Below are positions 1-8,861 of a stretch of DNA of 64,000 nt, in pieces. This DNA comes from an uncultured Bacteroides sp. (GTDB taxonomy: Bacteria > Bacteroidota > Bacteroidia > Bacteroidales > Bacteroidaceae): assembly GCA_900544075.1 (NCBI GenBank), contig UQTJ01000001.1, positions 186,001 through 250,000 of the forward strand, read 5' to 3'. The first letter of the stretch is position 1. Every line of letters starts with the position of its first letter. Under the pieces are notes generated by a model. That model had not been told where the DNA came from and did no database searches. It worked only from the letters and a program-made list of their open reading frames with translations. A program made the position numbers and the translations under genes.

Positions 1-1092
1 ACCGATCATTGTACCGATTACCTCATTGTCGGCAGGATTAAGATTATAAAGGATAGTCTTGGCAAGTTTATTGTTATAGTTAAGACGGTCAAGGAATTTG
101 GACATAGACTTGGAAGTGTTGAACACACCTATTGAGTCGAAACCTGTGTCAGGGCCAAGTTTCTCAAACATACGTCTGTTATTGTTTCTTATTGCTCCGT
201 AGTGGAACTGTTGCGTCCAGCCTTTCTCATAATCCATCTCGGCAAATACAACCAGCATTGCAGACTTGAACTTGAGTATCTCCTCGTTTGTAAGTTCCTT
301 ACCGGAATATACCTTATTGAATATTGCATTGATTTCGGCATCTGTATAGTCTTCGGCATAGAATTCCTCTATTCCGTGGTCTGACAGACGGCAACCCATA
401 CTTGCAAAGAAATCATGACGGTTCTTCAATGCGTCAACCAAATCATTAAACGTACTGATTGAAACTGATGATACTGACGACAATGTTTCTACATAGCTAC
501 GGAAATTGGCCGCATTCTCCACCGCCATAGCCTTATCAGGACGCCATGCCGGAAGAACCTTAACCTTGAAATCGCTGGCCGCTATTGCTTTGTGATATTC
601 GAGTGAGTCAACAGGGTCGTCTGTAGTACATACAGTCTCCACATTATAACGTTCCATGAATTTGCGTGCGGTATAGTCCGGTGTTGCAAGTTTTGCGTTA
701 CATTCATCGAATATCTCACGCGCTGTCTTTGGAGAAAGCAACTTATTGATACCGAAAGCTGTCTTCAGTTCAAGATGGCTCCAGTGGTAAAGTGGGTTTC
801 TCATTGTGTAAGGGATTGTCTCAGCCCATTTTTCGAACTTCTCCCAGTCGGAAGTTGATTTGCCTGTGATATATTCTTCATCCACTCCATTGGTTCTCAT
901 GGCTCTCCACTTGTAGTGGTCACCGCCAAGCCAGATTTCTGTGATTGAAGAGAACTTGTAGTCATCGGCTATCTTTTTCGGTTCAAGATGGCAGTGATAG
1001 TCGATTATAGGATTATGTTTTGCAAAATTGTGATACAGATACTTCGCTGTGTCTGAATACAGCAGGAAGTCGTCATCCATAAAATTTCTCAT
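1..1092 (-). CDS. uxaC: Uronate isomerase UxaC, 3' part outside window
   Basis: Converts D-galacturonate to D-tagaturonate (and glucuronate to fructuronate) in the cytoplasm, the first step of hexuronate catabolism. The frame is open from the ATG at 1092 to the left edge, giving 364 residues of a family that is usually about 470 long, so roughly the last 100 residues lie outside. It begins MRNFMDDDFLLYSD and has the amidohydrolase-type metal motif DYHCHLEPK (His33, His35), as expected for the family. A second Met at residue 5 is a possible alternative start, but the first fits UxaC N-termini. It lies 28 nt after the hexuronate transporter and is probably the last visible gene of the uxaB-uxaA-exuT-uxaC unit. 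Confidence 0.93.
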   Translation of the reverse strand, partial: MRNFMDDDFLLYSDTAKYLYHNFAKHNPIIDYHCHLEPKKIADDYKFSSITEIWLGGDHYKWRAMRTNGVDEEYITGKSTSDWEKFEKWAETIPYTMRNPLYHWSHLELKTAFGINKLLSPKTAREIFDECNAKLATPDYTARKFMERYNVETVCTTDDPVDSLEYHKAIAASDFKVKVLPAWRPDKAMAVENAANFRSYVETLSSVSSVSISTFNDLVDALKNRHDFFASMGCRLSDHGIEEFYAEDYTDAEINAIFNKVYSGKELTNEEILKFKSAMLVVFAEMDYEKGWTQQFHYGAIRNNNRRMFEKLGPDTGFDSIGVFNTSKSMSKFLDRLNYNNKLAKTILYNLNPADNEVIGTMIG

Positions 1093-1120
1093 AACTATTC
1101 TGTTTTTATTATGTTATTAA

Positions 1121-2566
1121 TTATTTCTTTACGTCTGATGTCAGACTTTTCACGGCAAACCAGCTCAATATATAAGCTACCGATGCTACGAGGAACACTA
1201 TCATGTATCCGGCCTGGATTCCCTCAAAGCCGAGGAAGGACATATTGCTCTCGCGTGAGTATGTGAACAGGATACCTGAGCCCTGGTTGAAAAGGAAGCT
1301 TCCCAATCCGCCTACCATGCCGGCAAGACCCGTAAGTGTGGCCACTACCGATTTAGGGAAGAGGTCGCTTACCAGGGAATATGCGTTTGCGCTCCAGCTC
1401 TGGTGTGCGGCTCCGATGATACCGATGATGATTATAGGATACCAGCATGAATGTACTCCGAGGAATGGTGCTACAATACCCAACAGAGGGAAGAGCGAAT
1501 AGACAAACATTGATGATATACGTCCGCTGAACGGGGTAAGTCCTTTCTTGTTCACAAGGAACGTAGGAAGGTATCCTCCGATGATTGAAAGCATGGTAAT
1601 CAGATACAATGTGAATATCAGCATCATACCCATAAAGGAGTCAGAGCTGTAGCCGTAGATATCCTTCACGTATGCAGGAGCCCAGAACAGGAAGAACCAC
1701 CATACACCTTCTGGAAGGAATCGTGAAGCAAAAATGGCCCATGTATGACGGTAAGTGAAATACTTGAAGATATTAACCTTTTCCTTAGGCTCTTCTGCAG
1801 GTTTGGTTTCATTCTCTGCCTTGTTTTCATCCTGACGTATATAGTCAAGCTCAAGCTTGTTCATACGCTTGTTGTTGTCCGGTGCCTCGTATGTCTTGAG
1901 CCATATTCCCAGCCATACGAAACCGAGAAGACCTATAATAAGGAATGACATCTCCCATCCCCAGAAACGTGCTATCACAGGGATTGTGAACGGAGCGAGC
2001 ATGGCTCCTATCTGTGAGCCGGAATTGAAAAGACTCGTCGCAAAGGCACGGTCCTTCTGAGGGAAATAGGCTGAGATAGTCTTGTTGGCACAAGGGAAGT
2101 TTCCTGCCTCACCGGCTGCAAGGATACATCTTGCAATAAGGAAAAGCCACATGCTCACTGTAGATATACCCATCATGGCTGTACCGGCATTGCGAGCCAG
2201 TTCTATATGCTCGCGTGCTCCGGCAAATGTCATCGACCAGCTGTCGAGCACTATTCCGGCCGTAGCAATACCACAGAAGGCATGAAGGCAGGCACCGAGC
2301 GACCAAAGGGCGATGGCCCATGAGTAACCTTTCTTGATTCCAAGATAATCGACTGTTCTTCCGGCAAAGAACATCGCGATGGAATATACGAAGGAGAAAC
2401 ATCCGGTGATGGTTCCGTAGTGAACGTCGGTCCAGCCGAACTCCGGAGAGATGAAATCTTTCCATGTCAGCGAGAGTACCTGACGGTCAAGATAGTTTAC
2501 CGTGGTAGCAAAGAACAGCATCGCACATACATACCAGCGGTAATTAGTCATTTTATTATTGTTCAT
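1121..2566 (-). CDS. exuT: MFS hexuronate transporter, ExuT-like
   Basis: A 481-residue inner-membrane permease of the major facilitator superfamily, anion:cation symporter type, likely to import galacturonate/glucuronate. It has about 12 hydrophobic segments. The loop after the second segment carries the MFS signature G-R-T-V-D-Y-L-G-I-K-K-G (residues 69-80), and the first segment ends NYLDRQVLS. Residues about 100-135 form an extra stretch between segments 3 and 4 compared with a minimal MFS fold. The middle loop (about 230-260) is strongly charged, as in ACS permeases. Its place between uxaA and uxaC supports hexuronate as the substrate; the exact sugar is inferred from context. Confidence 0.88.
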   Translation of the reverse strand: MNNNKMTNYRWYVCAMLFFATTVNYLDRQVLSLTWKDFISPEFGWTDVHYGTITGCFSFVYSIAMFFAGRTVDYLGIKKGYSWAIALWSLGACLHAFCGIATAGIVLDSWSMTFAGAREHIELARNAGTAMMGISTVSMWLFLIARCILAAGEAGNFPCANKTISAYFPQKDRAFATSLFNSGSQIGAMLAPFTIPVIARFWGWEMSFLIIGLLGFVWLGIWLKTYEAPDNNKRMNKLELDYIRQDENKAENETKPAEEPKEKVNIFKYFTYRHTWAIFASRFLPEGVWWFFLFWAPAYVKDIYGYSSDSFMGMMLIFTLYLITMLSIIGGYLPTFLVNKKGLTPFSGRISSMFVYSLFPLLGIVAPFLGVHSCWYPIIIIGIIGAAHQSWSANAYSLVSDLFPKSVVATLTGLAGMVGGLGSFLFNQGSGILFTYSRESNMSFLGFEGIQAGYMIVFLVASVAYILSWFAVKSLTSDVKK

Positions 2567-2641
2567 TTATGTCAATTAAGAGTTAAGAATTAAGAATTAA
2601 AAATTAAGAATGAAGAATTAAGAAGTCAAGAACTCAAAAAC
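2567..2641. repeat. AT-rich degenerate heptamer repeat between exuT and uxaA
   Basis: The 75-bp gap is built from repeats around TTAAGAA (ttaagaattaagaatt and variants, about six copies), then tcaagaactcaaaaactcaaa. A similar run occurs at 36454-36504, beside another gene start. No clear terminator or -7 box is visible. The role is unknown; it may be a spacer or slipped-strand repeat. Confidence 0.6.
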
Positions 2642-4138
2642 TCAAAGTATCACACCGGTCTTGAAAATAGATATCTCACGGTAATTGTTTATCTCGTTCT
2701 TTACATAAGCACCCGAGCAGGCTGATATTACAAAATTGAAGAACTCGTCAAGTACCTCTTCCTTGCTCTTGCCTTCAACCAGCACACCGGCATTGAAGTC
2801 CATCCAGCGTGTCTTGCGGTTGTAGAGATTTGAATTGGTTGAAATCTTTGCCGTAGGTACGAATGTTCCGAACGGCGTTCCGCGTCCTGTAGTGAAAAGT
2901 ACCATATGGCAGCCGGCAGAAGCAAGTGCAGTGCTTGCCACGAGGTCATTGCCCGGAGCGCTCAGTAGGTTTAGCCCGTGGGTTGATATGCGGTCGCCGT
3001 ATTCCAGCACGTCCATCACTGCGCTCGAGCCTGATTTCTGTGTACAGCCGAGGGATTTCTCCTCCAGAGTCGAGATACCTCCGGCCTTGTTTCCCGGCGA
3101 AGGGTTCTCGTATATCACCTGGTCGTTCTTTATGAAGTAGTTCTTGAAGTTGTTTATCAGGCTGACTGTCTTATGAAAAGTCTCCTCATCCTTGCAGCGG
3201 TCCATAAGAATTGTCTCTGCACCGAACATCTCTGGCACTTCCGTAAGCACACATGTACCTCCGTATGATACAAGACGGTCGGAGAACAGACCGAGCAGAG
3301 GATTGGCCGTGATACCTGAGAAACCGTCTGAACCACCACATTTAAGTCCTATTCTCAGTTTTGATACAGGCTGTTCTGTCCTTACGTCCTTCTTCACGTT
3401 CTCATAGAGGCCCATAAGGAGTTCCATTCCTGCTGATATCTCATCCTCCACTTTCTGACATTCAAGGAACTTCACTCGGTCAGTGTCATAATCGCCAAGC
3501 ATTGTTCTGAAAGCCGAAACCTGATTGTTCTCGCAGCCCAATCCCAATACGAGTACACCTCCGGCATTAGGATGAAGAACCATGTCGCGAAGAATCTTGC
3601 GCGTATTCTCGTGGTCCTCAGACAGCTGTGAGCAACCCCAGTTATGTGTATAGGCATGGATGCCGTCGAAATTGTCGGCTTTATCGTCTGCCGTCTTCTC
3701 ATTGAACAGCCTGACAAGCTCATTTGCCACTCCGTTCACACAGCCCACCGTAGGAACTATCCATATCTCGTTACGGATGCCTACATCGCCGTTCTTTCTT
3801 TCATAGCCCTTAAAATAGACCATGCCTTCAGACTTACATGAGTGTATCTCAGCAGGAGTATATGTATAATCCTTTATCTCCCCAAGAAGTGTACGGATAT
3901 ATTTCTCGTTTATAAGGCTTCCTTCAGCCCTGTCTTCCTTGAGCGAGCCGATAGGGAAACCGTATTTCACTACCACATCTCCCGTATGGAAATCCTGCAG
4001 CGCTATCTTGTGTCCGGCAGGAACATCATCCTTCAGAGTGATGCTGCGTCCGTCTACAACGATTTCCGTGCCGGCAGCAAGATCGGACAACGCCACTACG
4101 ACGTTGTCCTTACTGTTTATATGAAGTATATTTTCCAT
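2642..4138 (-). CDS. uxaA: Altronate dehydratase UxaA
   Basis: Dehydrates D-altronate to 2-keto-3-deoxy-D-gluconate, the third step of galacturonate breakdown, in the cytoplasm with a metal cofactor. Its 498 residues match the family. An N-terminal SAF domain (about 1-100) is followed by the altronate/galactarate dehydratase catalytic domain (about 110-498). Recognisable family motifs are HNWGCSQLSEDHENT, VLGLGCENNQ and LKCGGSDGFSGITANP. It starts 10 nt after uxaB ends, so the two are surely cotranscribed. The downstream enzymes KDG kinase and KDPG aldolase are not in this window. Confidence 0.96.
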   Translation of the reverse strand: MENILHINSKDNVVVALSDLAAGTEIVVDGRSITLKDDVPAGHKIALQDFHTGDVVVKYGFPIGSLKEDRAEGSLINEKYIRTLLGEIKDYTYTPAEIHSCKSEGMVYFKGYERKNGDVGIRNEIWIVPTVGCVNGVANELVRLFNEKTADDKADNFDGIHAYTHNWGCSQLSEDHENTRKILRDMVLHPNAGGVLVLGLGCENNQVSAFRTMLGDYDTDRVKFLECQKVEDEISAGMELLMGLYENVKKDVRTEQPVSKLRIGLKCGGSDGFSGITANPLLGLFSDRLVSYGGTCVLTEVPEMFGAETILMDRCKDEETFHKTVSLINNFKNYFIKNDQVIYENPSPGNKAGGISTLEEKSLGCTQKSGSSAVMDVLEYGDRISTHGLNLLSAPGNDLVASTALASAGCHMVLFTTGRGTPFGTFVPTAKISTNSNLYNRKTRWMDFNAGVLVEGKSKEEVLDEFFNFVISACSGAYVKNEINNYREISIFKTGVIL

Positions 4139-4148
4139 CAGGGATTTA

Positions 4149-5591
4149 TTATTTAACGTATTCCTTTACCATTTCATACATACCCTTCTCTTCGATACCC
4201 TTAAGCATATCTGCCACCATGTCTGTCAGGCCAGGGATATTGTTGAGGTTCTCTTCCCACACGAAGTCTGCCGCCAATACCTTTTCAGCTACGGCATGAA
4301 GGTCGGACAGAGTCCATGCGTTCTTCACGTATTCCACTATTTCAGGAGCATCGTTCGGAACTATTTCCGCACCGTCGGCACGTTTTCCACCCTTGTAGTA
4401 TACGATAAGCGCGGCAAGACCGAGAACGATTCCGTATGGAAGCTCACCCTTGCGGCTTAGATATTCCTTTACTGAAGGAAGGTCGCGCGCCGTAAACTTA
4501 GGGAATGCATTGAGCATGATGGATGTCACCTGATGGTCAACGAAAGGATTCTCGAAGCGTTCGAGTACGCTTGCGGCAAAGGCCTTAAGTTCGTCTTCCG
4601 GAAGGTTGAGTGTCTGCATAAGTTCCTCATACATGGCCTTGCGGATATACTTGCCTATAACCTCATCCTTACATGCGTCGCGCACGATGTCGATACCTGA
4701 CAGATATGTAATAGGAGAAAGAATTGTATGAGTACCGTTAAGCAATGTAACCTTACGTTCGTGGTATGGCTTTTCAGAAGGTACGAACAATACGTTCAGA
4801 CCCGCCTTGTTCGCCGGGAATTCATCTGCAACACTTTCAGGAGCCTCGATTACCCAAAGATGGAATGCCTCGCCCTGTACCACAAGATTGTCGTCATAGC
4901 CGAGGTGTTCCTTTATTTCGTTGATGGTCTTTCTCGGGAATCCCGGTACGATACGGTCTACCAGTGTGGCATAAACGCCGCAGGCCTGTTCGAACCATGT
5001 CTTGAATTCCTCACCCAGGTTCCACAGCTCGATATACTGATAGATTGTTTCCTTCAGTTTATGACCATTAAGGAATATAAGTTCACACGGGAAGATTATC
5101 AGACCCTTGTCCATATCTCCGTTGAAGAACTTGTAGCGGTGATACAGAAGCTGTGTAAGCTTTGCAGGGTATGAGCTTGGAGGGGTATCTTCAAGACGGC
5201 ATGAAGGGTCGAAAGTGATGCCGGCCTCTGTAGTATTCGATATTACAAATCTCATCTCAGGCTGTTCCGCCAGCGAGAGATATGCCTGGTATTCCGTATA
5301 AGGATTAAGGCAGCGGCTGATTACATCAATCATTCTGTATGAATTTATCACCTCGCCTTTTTCCAGTCCCTGCAGGTTTACGTGATAAAGACCGTCCTGG
5401 GAATTGATCATATCTATCATGCCTTTCTCGATAGGCTGCACTACCACAACGCTGCTGTTGAAATCTGTCTTTTCGTTCATATTGGAGATAATCCAATCTA
5501 CAAAACATCTGAGGAAATTTCCTTCACCGAACTGAATGATGCGTTCAGGACGGACAACCTTTACGGCTGTCTCTTTATTTAATGCTTTCAT
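4149..5591 (-). CDS. uxaB: Tagaturonate reductase UxaB
   Basis: NADH-dependent reduction of D-tagaturonate to D-altronate. The 480-residue protein belongs to the mannitol dehydrogenase/UxaB family. It has an N-terminal nucleotide-binding part (IIQFGEGNFLRCFVDW, about residues 18-33) and a C-terminal mannitol-dehydrogenase-type domain from about residue 270 with LLNGTHTILSPITYLSG. It is the first gene of the uxaB-uxaA-exuT-uxaC unit, which is set apart from the pectinase genes by a terminator at 5727-5756 and has its own TAnnTTTG box at 5639-5646. Hexuronate use is therefore probably controlled apart from pectin capture. Confidence 0.95.
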   Translation of the reverse strand: MKALNKETAVKVVRPERIIQFGEGNFLRCFVDWIISNMNEKTDFNSSVVVVQPIEKGMIDMINSQDGLYHVNLQGLEKGEVINSYRMIDVISRCLNPYTEYQAYLSLAEQPEMRFVISNTTEAGITFDPSCRLEDTPPSSYPAKLTQLLYHRYKFFNGDMDKGLIIFPCELIFLNGHKLKETIYQYIELWNLGEEFKTWFEQACGVYATLVDRIVPGFPRKTINEIKEHLGYDDNLVVQGEAFHLWVIEAPESVADEFPANKAGLNVLFVPSEKPYHERKVTLLNGTHTILSPITYLSGIDIVRDACKDEVIGKYIRKAMYEELMQTLNLPEDELKAFAASVLERFENPFVDHQVTSIMLNAFPKFTARDLPSVKEYLSRKGELPYGIVLGLAALIVYYKGGKRADGAEIVPNDAPEIVEYVKNAWTLSDLHAVAEKVLAADFVWEENLNNIPGLTDMVADMLKGIEEKGMYEMVKEYVK

Positions 5592-5638
5592 AATGTAAAG
5601 AAATTAAATTGTACTGTTATAGTGTTTATTCATATCTG

Positions 5639-5646
5639 CAAATGTA
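5639..5646 (-). promoter_or_regulatory. Candidate -7 box (TACATTTG) for the uxa operon
   Basis: On the minus strand this reads TACATTTG, an exact TAnnTTTG match to the Bacteroidetes -7 element, about 50 bp upstream of the uxaB ATG. No convincing -33 TTG is seen at the usual distance, so the call rests on one box plus its position just after a terminator. Confidence 0.45.
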
Positions 5647-5720
5647 TTGATATGCAGCGACAGGGATGTGTAATAATCGTTCTTTATGTTGTAATTTTTG
5701 TTTCTTGACGATATCTTAAA

Positions 5721-5756
5721 AGAAAACAGAGATGTATTCATAAAAATACACCTCTG
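5721..5756 (-). terminator. Intrinsic terminator after the GH43 gene
   Basis: On the minus strand CAGAGGTGTATT (5756-5745) pairs with AATACATCTCTG (5738-5727), giving 12 pairs with one G-U, then TTTTCTTTT. It lies about 50 nt beyond the GH43 stop and separates the extracellular pectinase genes from uxaB. Confidence 0.8.
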
Positions 5757-5807
5757 CAATAAAAATAAACCAATCTTAATCTGAATTCCATCTGTAGGAG
5801 GAACTCT

Positions 5808-7484
5808 TTATCTTGTAATTTTGAACCAGTCTACGTCAGTCCATCCACCATCATTCGTCTTAACTGCCGGACGAGTACAGAACATACCGACCTTGGCACC
5901 TATCCATTTGCCTTCTCTTGCCTGGAAGCTGTTACCAAGCTTTCTGTACTTCTTGCCGTCAAGGCTATAGCTGAAATCGCACATCACTATAAGGTCATGT
6001 CCGCCTTCGCTCTTCGCAATCTTCTTTCCATCGCAACTGAATCTGACACGAAGATATACCGTACTGTCAGAAAGCGCAACCGTGGCATTTTTAGTTTCAG
6101 GAGTTCCCTTGTCTGCTTTCTTACATTCAACCTGCGACAGTTCCAGACCTTTCTCTGTGTTTTCTATAATCAAACCAGAGTAGTCAAGTCCCATCACTAC
6201 AAGACCTGTACGTTCACCTTTATACTTAGGAGATGGCTTGAATGTCATCTTCATTGTAGCAGTGAAGTTCTTTGCCGGAGTTTTCTGCAGCAAAAGGTTT
6301 GCCACGTCCCACAGATTTCTGTAATTTTCCACAACAGGATAAGAATACAGTCGTACTATGCTCTGATCGCCGGCATAATAAGCCCACTTCTCATTGATAT
6401 TAGCATGCCACTGCCACTGTGGAGATAAAGTGAATCCATCGAAATCATCACTTTCCTGAGGAGTACACACAGGATATGTTTTACCAACGTTCGGTTTTTT
6501 ATGCGTGATGACAGGCTCACCGCAACCGTCACCATCCTTGTCTATACCTATCACAGGCCAACCGTCCTTCCATTCCATAGGCTGAAGATGTACAAGACGA
6601 CCGTATGCACCAACATCCTGGAAATGCAGGAACCAGCTCTCTCCGGTAGGAGTATCTACCCATGCCCCCTGATGAGGACCATTCACTTCCGTATTGCCCT
6701 GCGCAAGCACTGTTCTCCATTCATAAGGACCATATACGTTTTTCGAACGGAGCACCACCTGCCATCCTGTAGGAACACCACCGGCCGGATGGAAGATATA
6801 ATAATATCCGTCCTTCTTATAGAACTTAGGGCCCTCACAAGTTTCATGTGCTTCATGTCCATCGAATATTATACGCGACTGTGTTATAGCCTTGTCAGCC
6901 TCAGAATTAAGCTCACACACTGCTATCACACTCTTCAACCCTGCACGGCTTCCGGCATAAGCATGTACCATATATACCTTGCCGTCCCCATCCCATAACG
7001 GACAAGCATCAATAAGTCCTTTTCCGGCCTTTACTAAAACAGGTTCAGACCAAGGTCCTTCAGGTTTCTTTGATTTCACCATAAATACTCCCTGATCAGG
7101 ATCTCCCCAGAAAATATAAAACTCTCCATTGTGGTGTCGTATGCTCGGAGCCCACACGCGGTTACCGTGTTCCGGTCTTTCAGGAGTCTGCACCGGAGCC
7201 AGTTCATAAGGCACTGCCGCTCCTATTATACTCCAGTTCACCAAATCCTTAGAATGAAGAATCTGCAATCCGGGCAAACAGTTGAAACTTGAAGAGGTCA
7301 TATAAAAATCATCACCCACACGGCAAGCGTCAGGGTCGGAATAATCGGCATACAATACAGGATTCTTATACTTTCCGTTTCCAAGATCGGACACCCACAC
7401 CTGCGATACATATTGGGTATCCTGTGCAATAATAGGCATGACAGACAAGACTGCCAATCCGAAAATTGTTTTCAAAATACTCAT
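5808..7484 (-). CDS. Secreted GH43 glycoside hydrolase (arabinofuranosidase/xylosidase type)
   Basis: A 558-residue exported enzyme of glycoside hydrolase family 43, which removes arabinose or xylose side chains; here probably from pectin branches. A Sec signal (MSILKTIFGLAVLSVMPIIAQ) precedes a five-bladed propeller domain with the expected acids: base Asp50 in YSDPDACR, Asp159 in LIDACPLW and acid Glu217 in HETCEGPKF. From about residue 350 a beta-sandwich of the GH43 C-terminal (concanavalin-like) type follows. The frame stays open to 7580, but that extension overlaps the preceding gene and hides the signal peptide, so I place the start at 7484. It is the last gene of the pectinase block. 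The precise subfamily and sugar are not determined. Confidence 0.9.
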   Translation of the reverse strand: MSILKTIFGLAVLSVMPIIAQDTQYVSQVWVSDLGNGKYKNPVLYADYSDPDACRVGDDFYMTSSSFNCLPGLQILHSKDLVNWSIIGAAVPYELAPVQTPERPEHGNRVWAPSIRHHNGEFYIFWGDPDQGVFMVKSKKPEGPWSEPVLVKAGKGLIDACPLWDGDGKVYMVHAYAGSRAGLKSVIAVCELNSEADKAITQSRIIFDGHEAHETCEGPKFYKKDGYYYIFHPAGGVPTGWQVVLRSKNVYGPYEWRTVLAQGNTEVNGPHQGAWVDTPTGESWFLHFQDVGAYGRLVHLQPMEWKDGWPVIGIDKDGDGCGEPVITHKKPNVGKTYPVCTPQESDDFDGFTLSPQWQWHANINEKWAYYAGDQSIVRLYSYPVVENYRNLWDVANLLLQKTPAKNFTATMKMTFKPSPKYKGERTGLVVMGLDYSGLIIENTEKGLELSQVECKKADKGTPETKNATVALSDSTVYLRVRFSCDGKKIAKSEGGHDLIVMCDFSYSLDGKKYRKLGNSFQAREGKWIGAKVGMFCTRPAVKTNDGGWTDVDWFKITR

Positions 7485-7510
7485 GATATTAAATCTATAT
7501 GTCAAAAAAG

Positions 7511-8737
7511 TTAATAAATAATCTTCACTTCCACAGGATTCTCCAGCTCGCGTTTCCATTCGTTCATATAACTGAACCATGCGGAAGAATCCTCAAATCC
7601 GAAGCTCTCTTTCCTTGAAGTAAACATAGTATAATACCTGAAAGAGGTTTCACCACTGGCTGAGATGGTATAAAGGAAATTATCCTTGTCGCTCACTTCC
7701 CGCCCAATATATTTCCGCGGAATGAACGTAGCTATACCCACTGTTTCCTTGGCATATTTCACCGTATCAGTCACAGGCCAGTGTCGCCCCCAACTGCCTA
7801 CAAGTCCCTTATGGTCGGAATAGGATACCGTTTCCGTGCCCATTATGTTTTGTACACCGGTACAGAAGCTCTCTTTTTTCAGAGGACTGTCGAAGAAAGT
7901 ATCAACTATCAAATCTCTGTGACCTGCATACAGCGTATATCTGTTAGTCATATTCAGGAGCGAACCCTGATATTCCCATCCTTCCACCTTGACTTCAGCT
8001 ATTACCCTCACAGGACCTTTAGCCAAAATTCTTTCCGTACGGAAAGCTACAGGCTCAATGTGTACAGCCTTTTCACCGTTCCATCCCTTCAGTGCCCCTA
8101 CTCCACAGCTGTTGCCTACCATAAGTACATCATCTCCAAAACCTTTTGCAAGCTGTTCATCGTTCGGATAGAAACGGCTTTCTTCAAGCTCAAGTCCCTT
8201 GGTGAATTTTCCATACGGATCTACAGTCTGTTTCGCATTGAAGTAGATGCGATAACCTACCAGCTCCGACTCGAACATCGGTCCGTGGCCATAAATCATA
8301 TTATAGAAATTCACATCGCCCGGCACCGTTACCGAACGTATCTCGGCATGCTTTCCCTTCTTAGTATCGAGTGCAAGCATAGTGGCATACACACGCTGCG
8401 GATATTCACTTTGTGTTCTCTCATCACTCAGAGCTATCTCTACCCTCTTTGTTTCTCCGGCAGCCATATCGACAACGAAAGCCAGTTCGTCCGGCTGCGA
8501 GTCAGCATCCATATCATCGAGTTGCGAAGGTATCTCAGAAGAGCCGTCTGTCACTTTGACTGAACGAACAGAAAAACCGGCACGTAAATCATTCAGACTG
8601 ACACACACCGGAACATCCTTAAGCTCCTTATCAAGAACATTCTTCAGTTCCAGACATACATTCTTTACCGTCTTACTATTTCCTATCATAGGAAAACAGC
8701 TCAATATAAAAATCCAAATACAGAACCTGACTTTCAT
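7511..8737 (-). CDS. Secreted DUF4861 protein of pectin loci
   Basis: A 408-residue exported protein with an N-terminal signal (MKVRFCIWIFILSCFPMIGNS). The sequence matches my memory of the DUF4861 family, which recurs in Bacteroidetes uronic-acid polysaccharide loci. No catalytic motif is established by inspection; conserved-looking stretches are MIYGHGPMFESELVGYRIYF, SWGRHWPVTDTV and TMFTSRKESFG. Transcribed between GH28 and GH43 and ending 26 nt before GH43. Since no GH105 or GH88 unsaturated galacturonidase is seen in this pectin cluster, it is tempting to give it a role on PL1 products, but that is inference only. Confidence 0.75.
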   Translation of the reverse strand: MKVRFCIWIFILSCFPMIGNSKTVKNVCLELKNVLDKELKDVPVCVSLNDLRAGFSVRSVKVTDGSSEIPSQLDDMDADSQPDELAFVVDMAAGETKRVEIALSDERTQSEYPQRVYATMLALDTKKGKHAEIRSVTVPGDVNFYNMIYGHGPMFESELVGYRIYFNAKQTVDPYGKFTKGLELEESRFYPNDEQLAKGFGDDVLMVGNSCGVGALKGWNGEKAVHIEPVAFRTERILAKGPVRVIAEVKVEGWEYQGSLLNMTNRYTLYAGHRDLIVDTFFDSPLKKESFCTGVQNIMGTETVSYSDHKGLVGSWGRHWPVTDTVKYAKETVGIATFIPRKYIGREVSDKDNFLYTISASGETSFRYYTMFTSRKESFGFEDSSAWFSYMNEWKRELENPVEVKIIY

Positions 8738-8758
8738 AAATACCGAACTATAAAAATA

Positions 8759-8802
8759 TTGCTCTTCGCACCCTAAATTATAGAAAAGAATGCAAAGAGC
8801 AA
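8759..8802 (-). terminator. Intrinsic terminator after GH28
   Basis: On the minus strand TTGCTCTTTGCA (8802-8791) pairs fully, with one G-U, with TGCGAAGAGCAA (8770-8759), followed by TATTTTTATAG. It lies between the GH28 stop at 8862 and the DUF4861 start at 8737, so DUF4861-GH43 may be reached only by read-through or by an unrecognised promoter. Confidence 0.7.
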
Positions 8803-8861
8803 ATTATAAAACCACATTATTATAAAAGTTCCAAAGACATAAGCAGTTTGATTACAAACTA

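Noticed and set aside
202..384. A 60-codon plus-strand frame near the left edge
   Set aside because: It lies antisense within the uxaC coding region, whose frame is open through the edge.
7485..7580. Upstream extension of the GH43 gene to 7580
   Set aside because: It would overlap the DUF4861 coding region and place 32 non-signal residues before a clear Sec signal.
7781..8563. A 260-codon plus-strand frame opposite the DUF4861 gene
   Set aside because: Antisense to an exported protein with a signal peptide in an operon; no recognisable domain.
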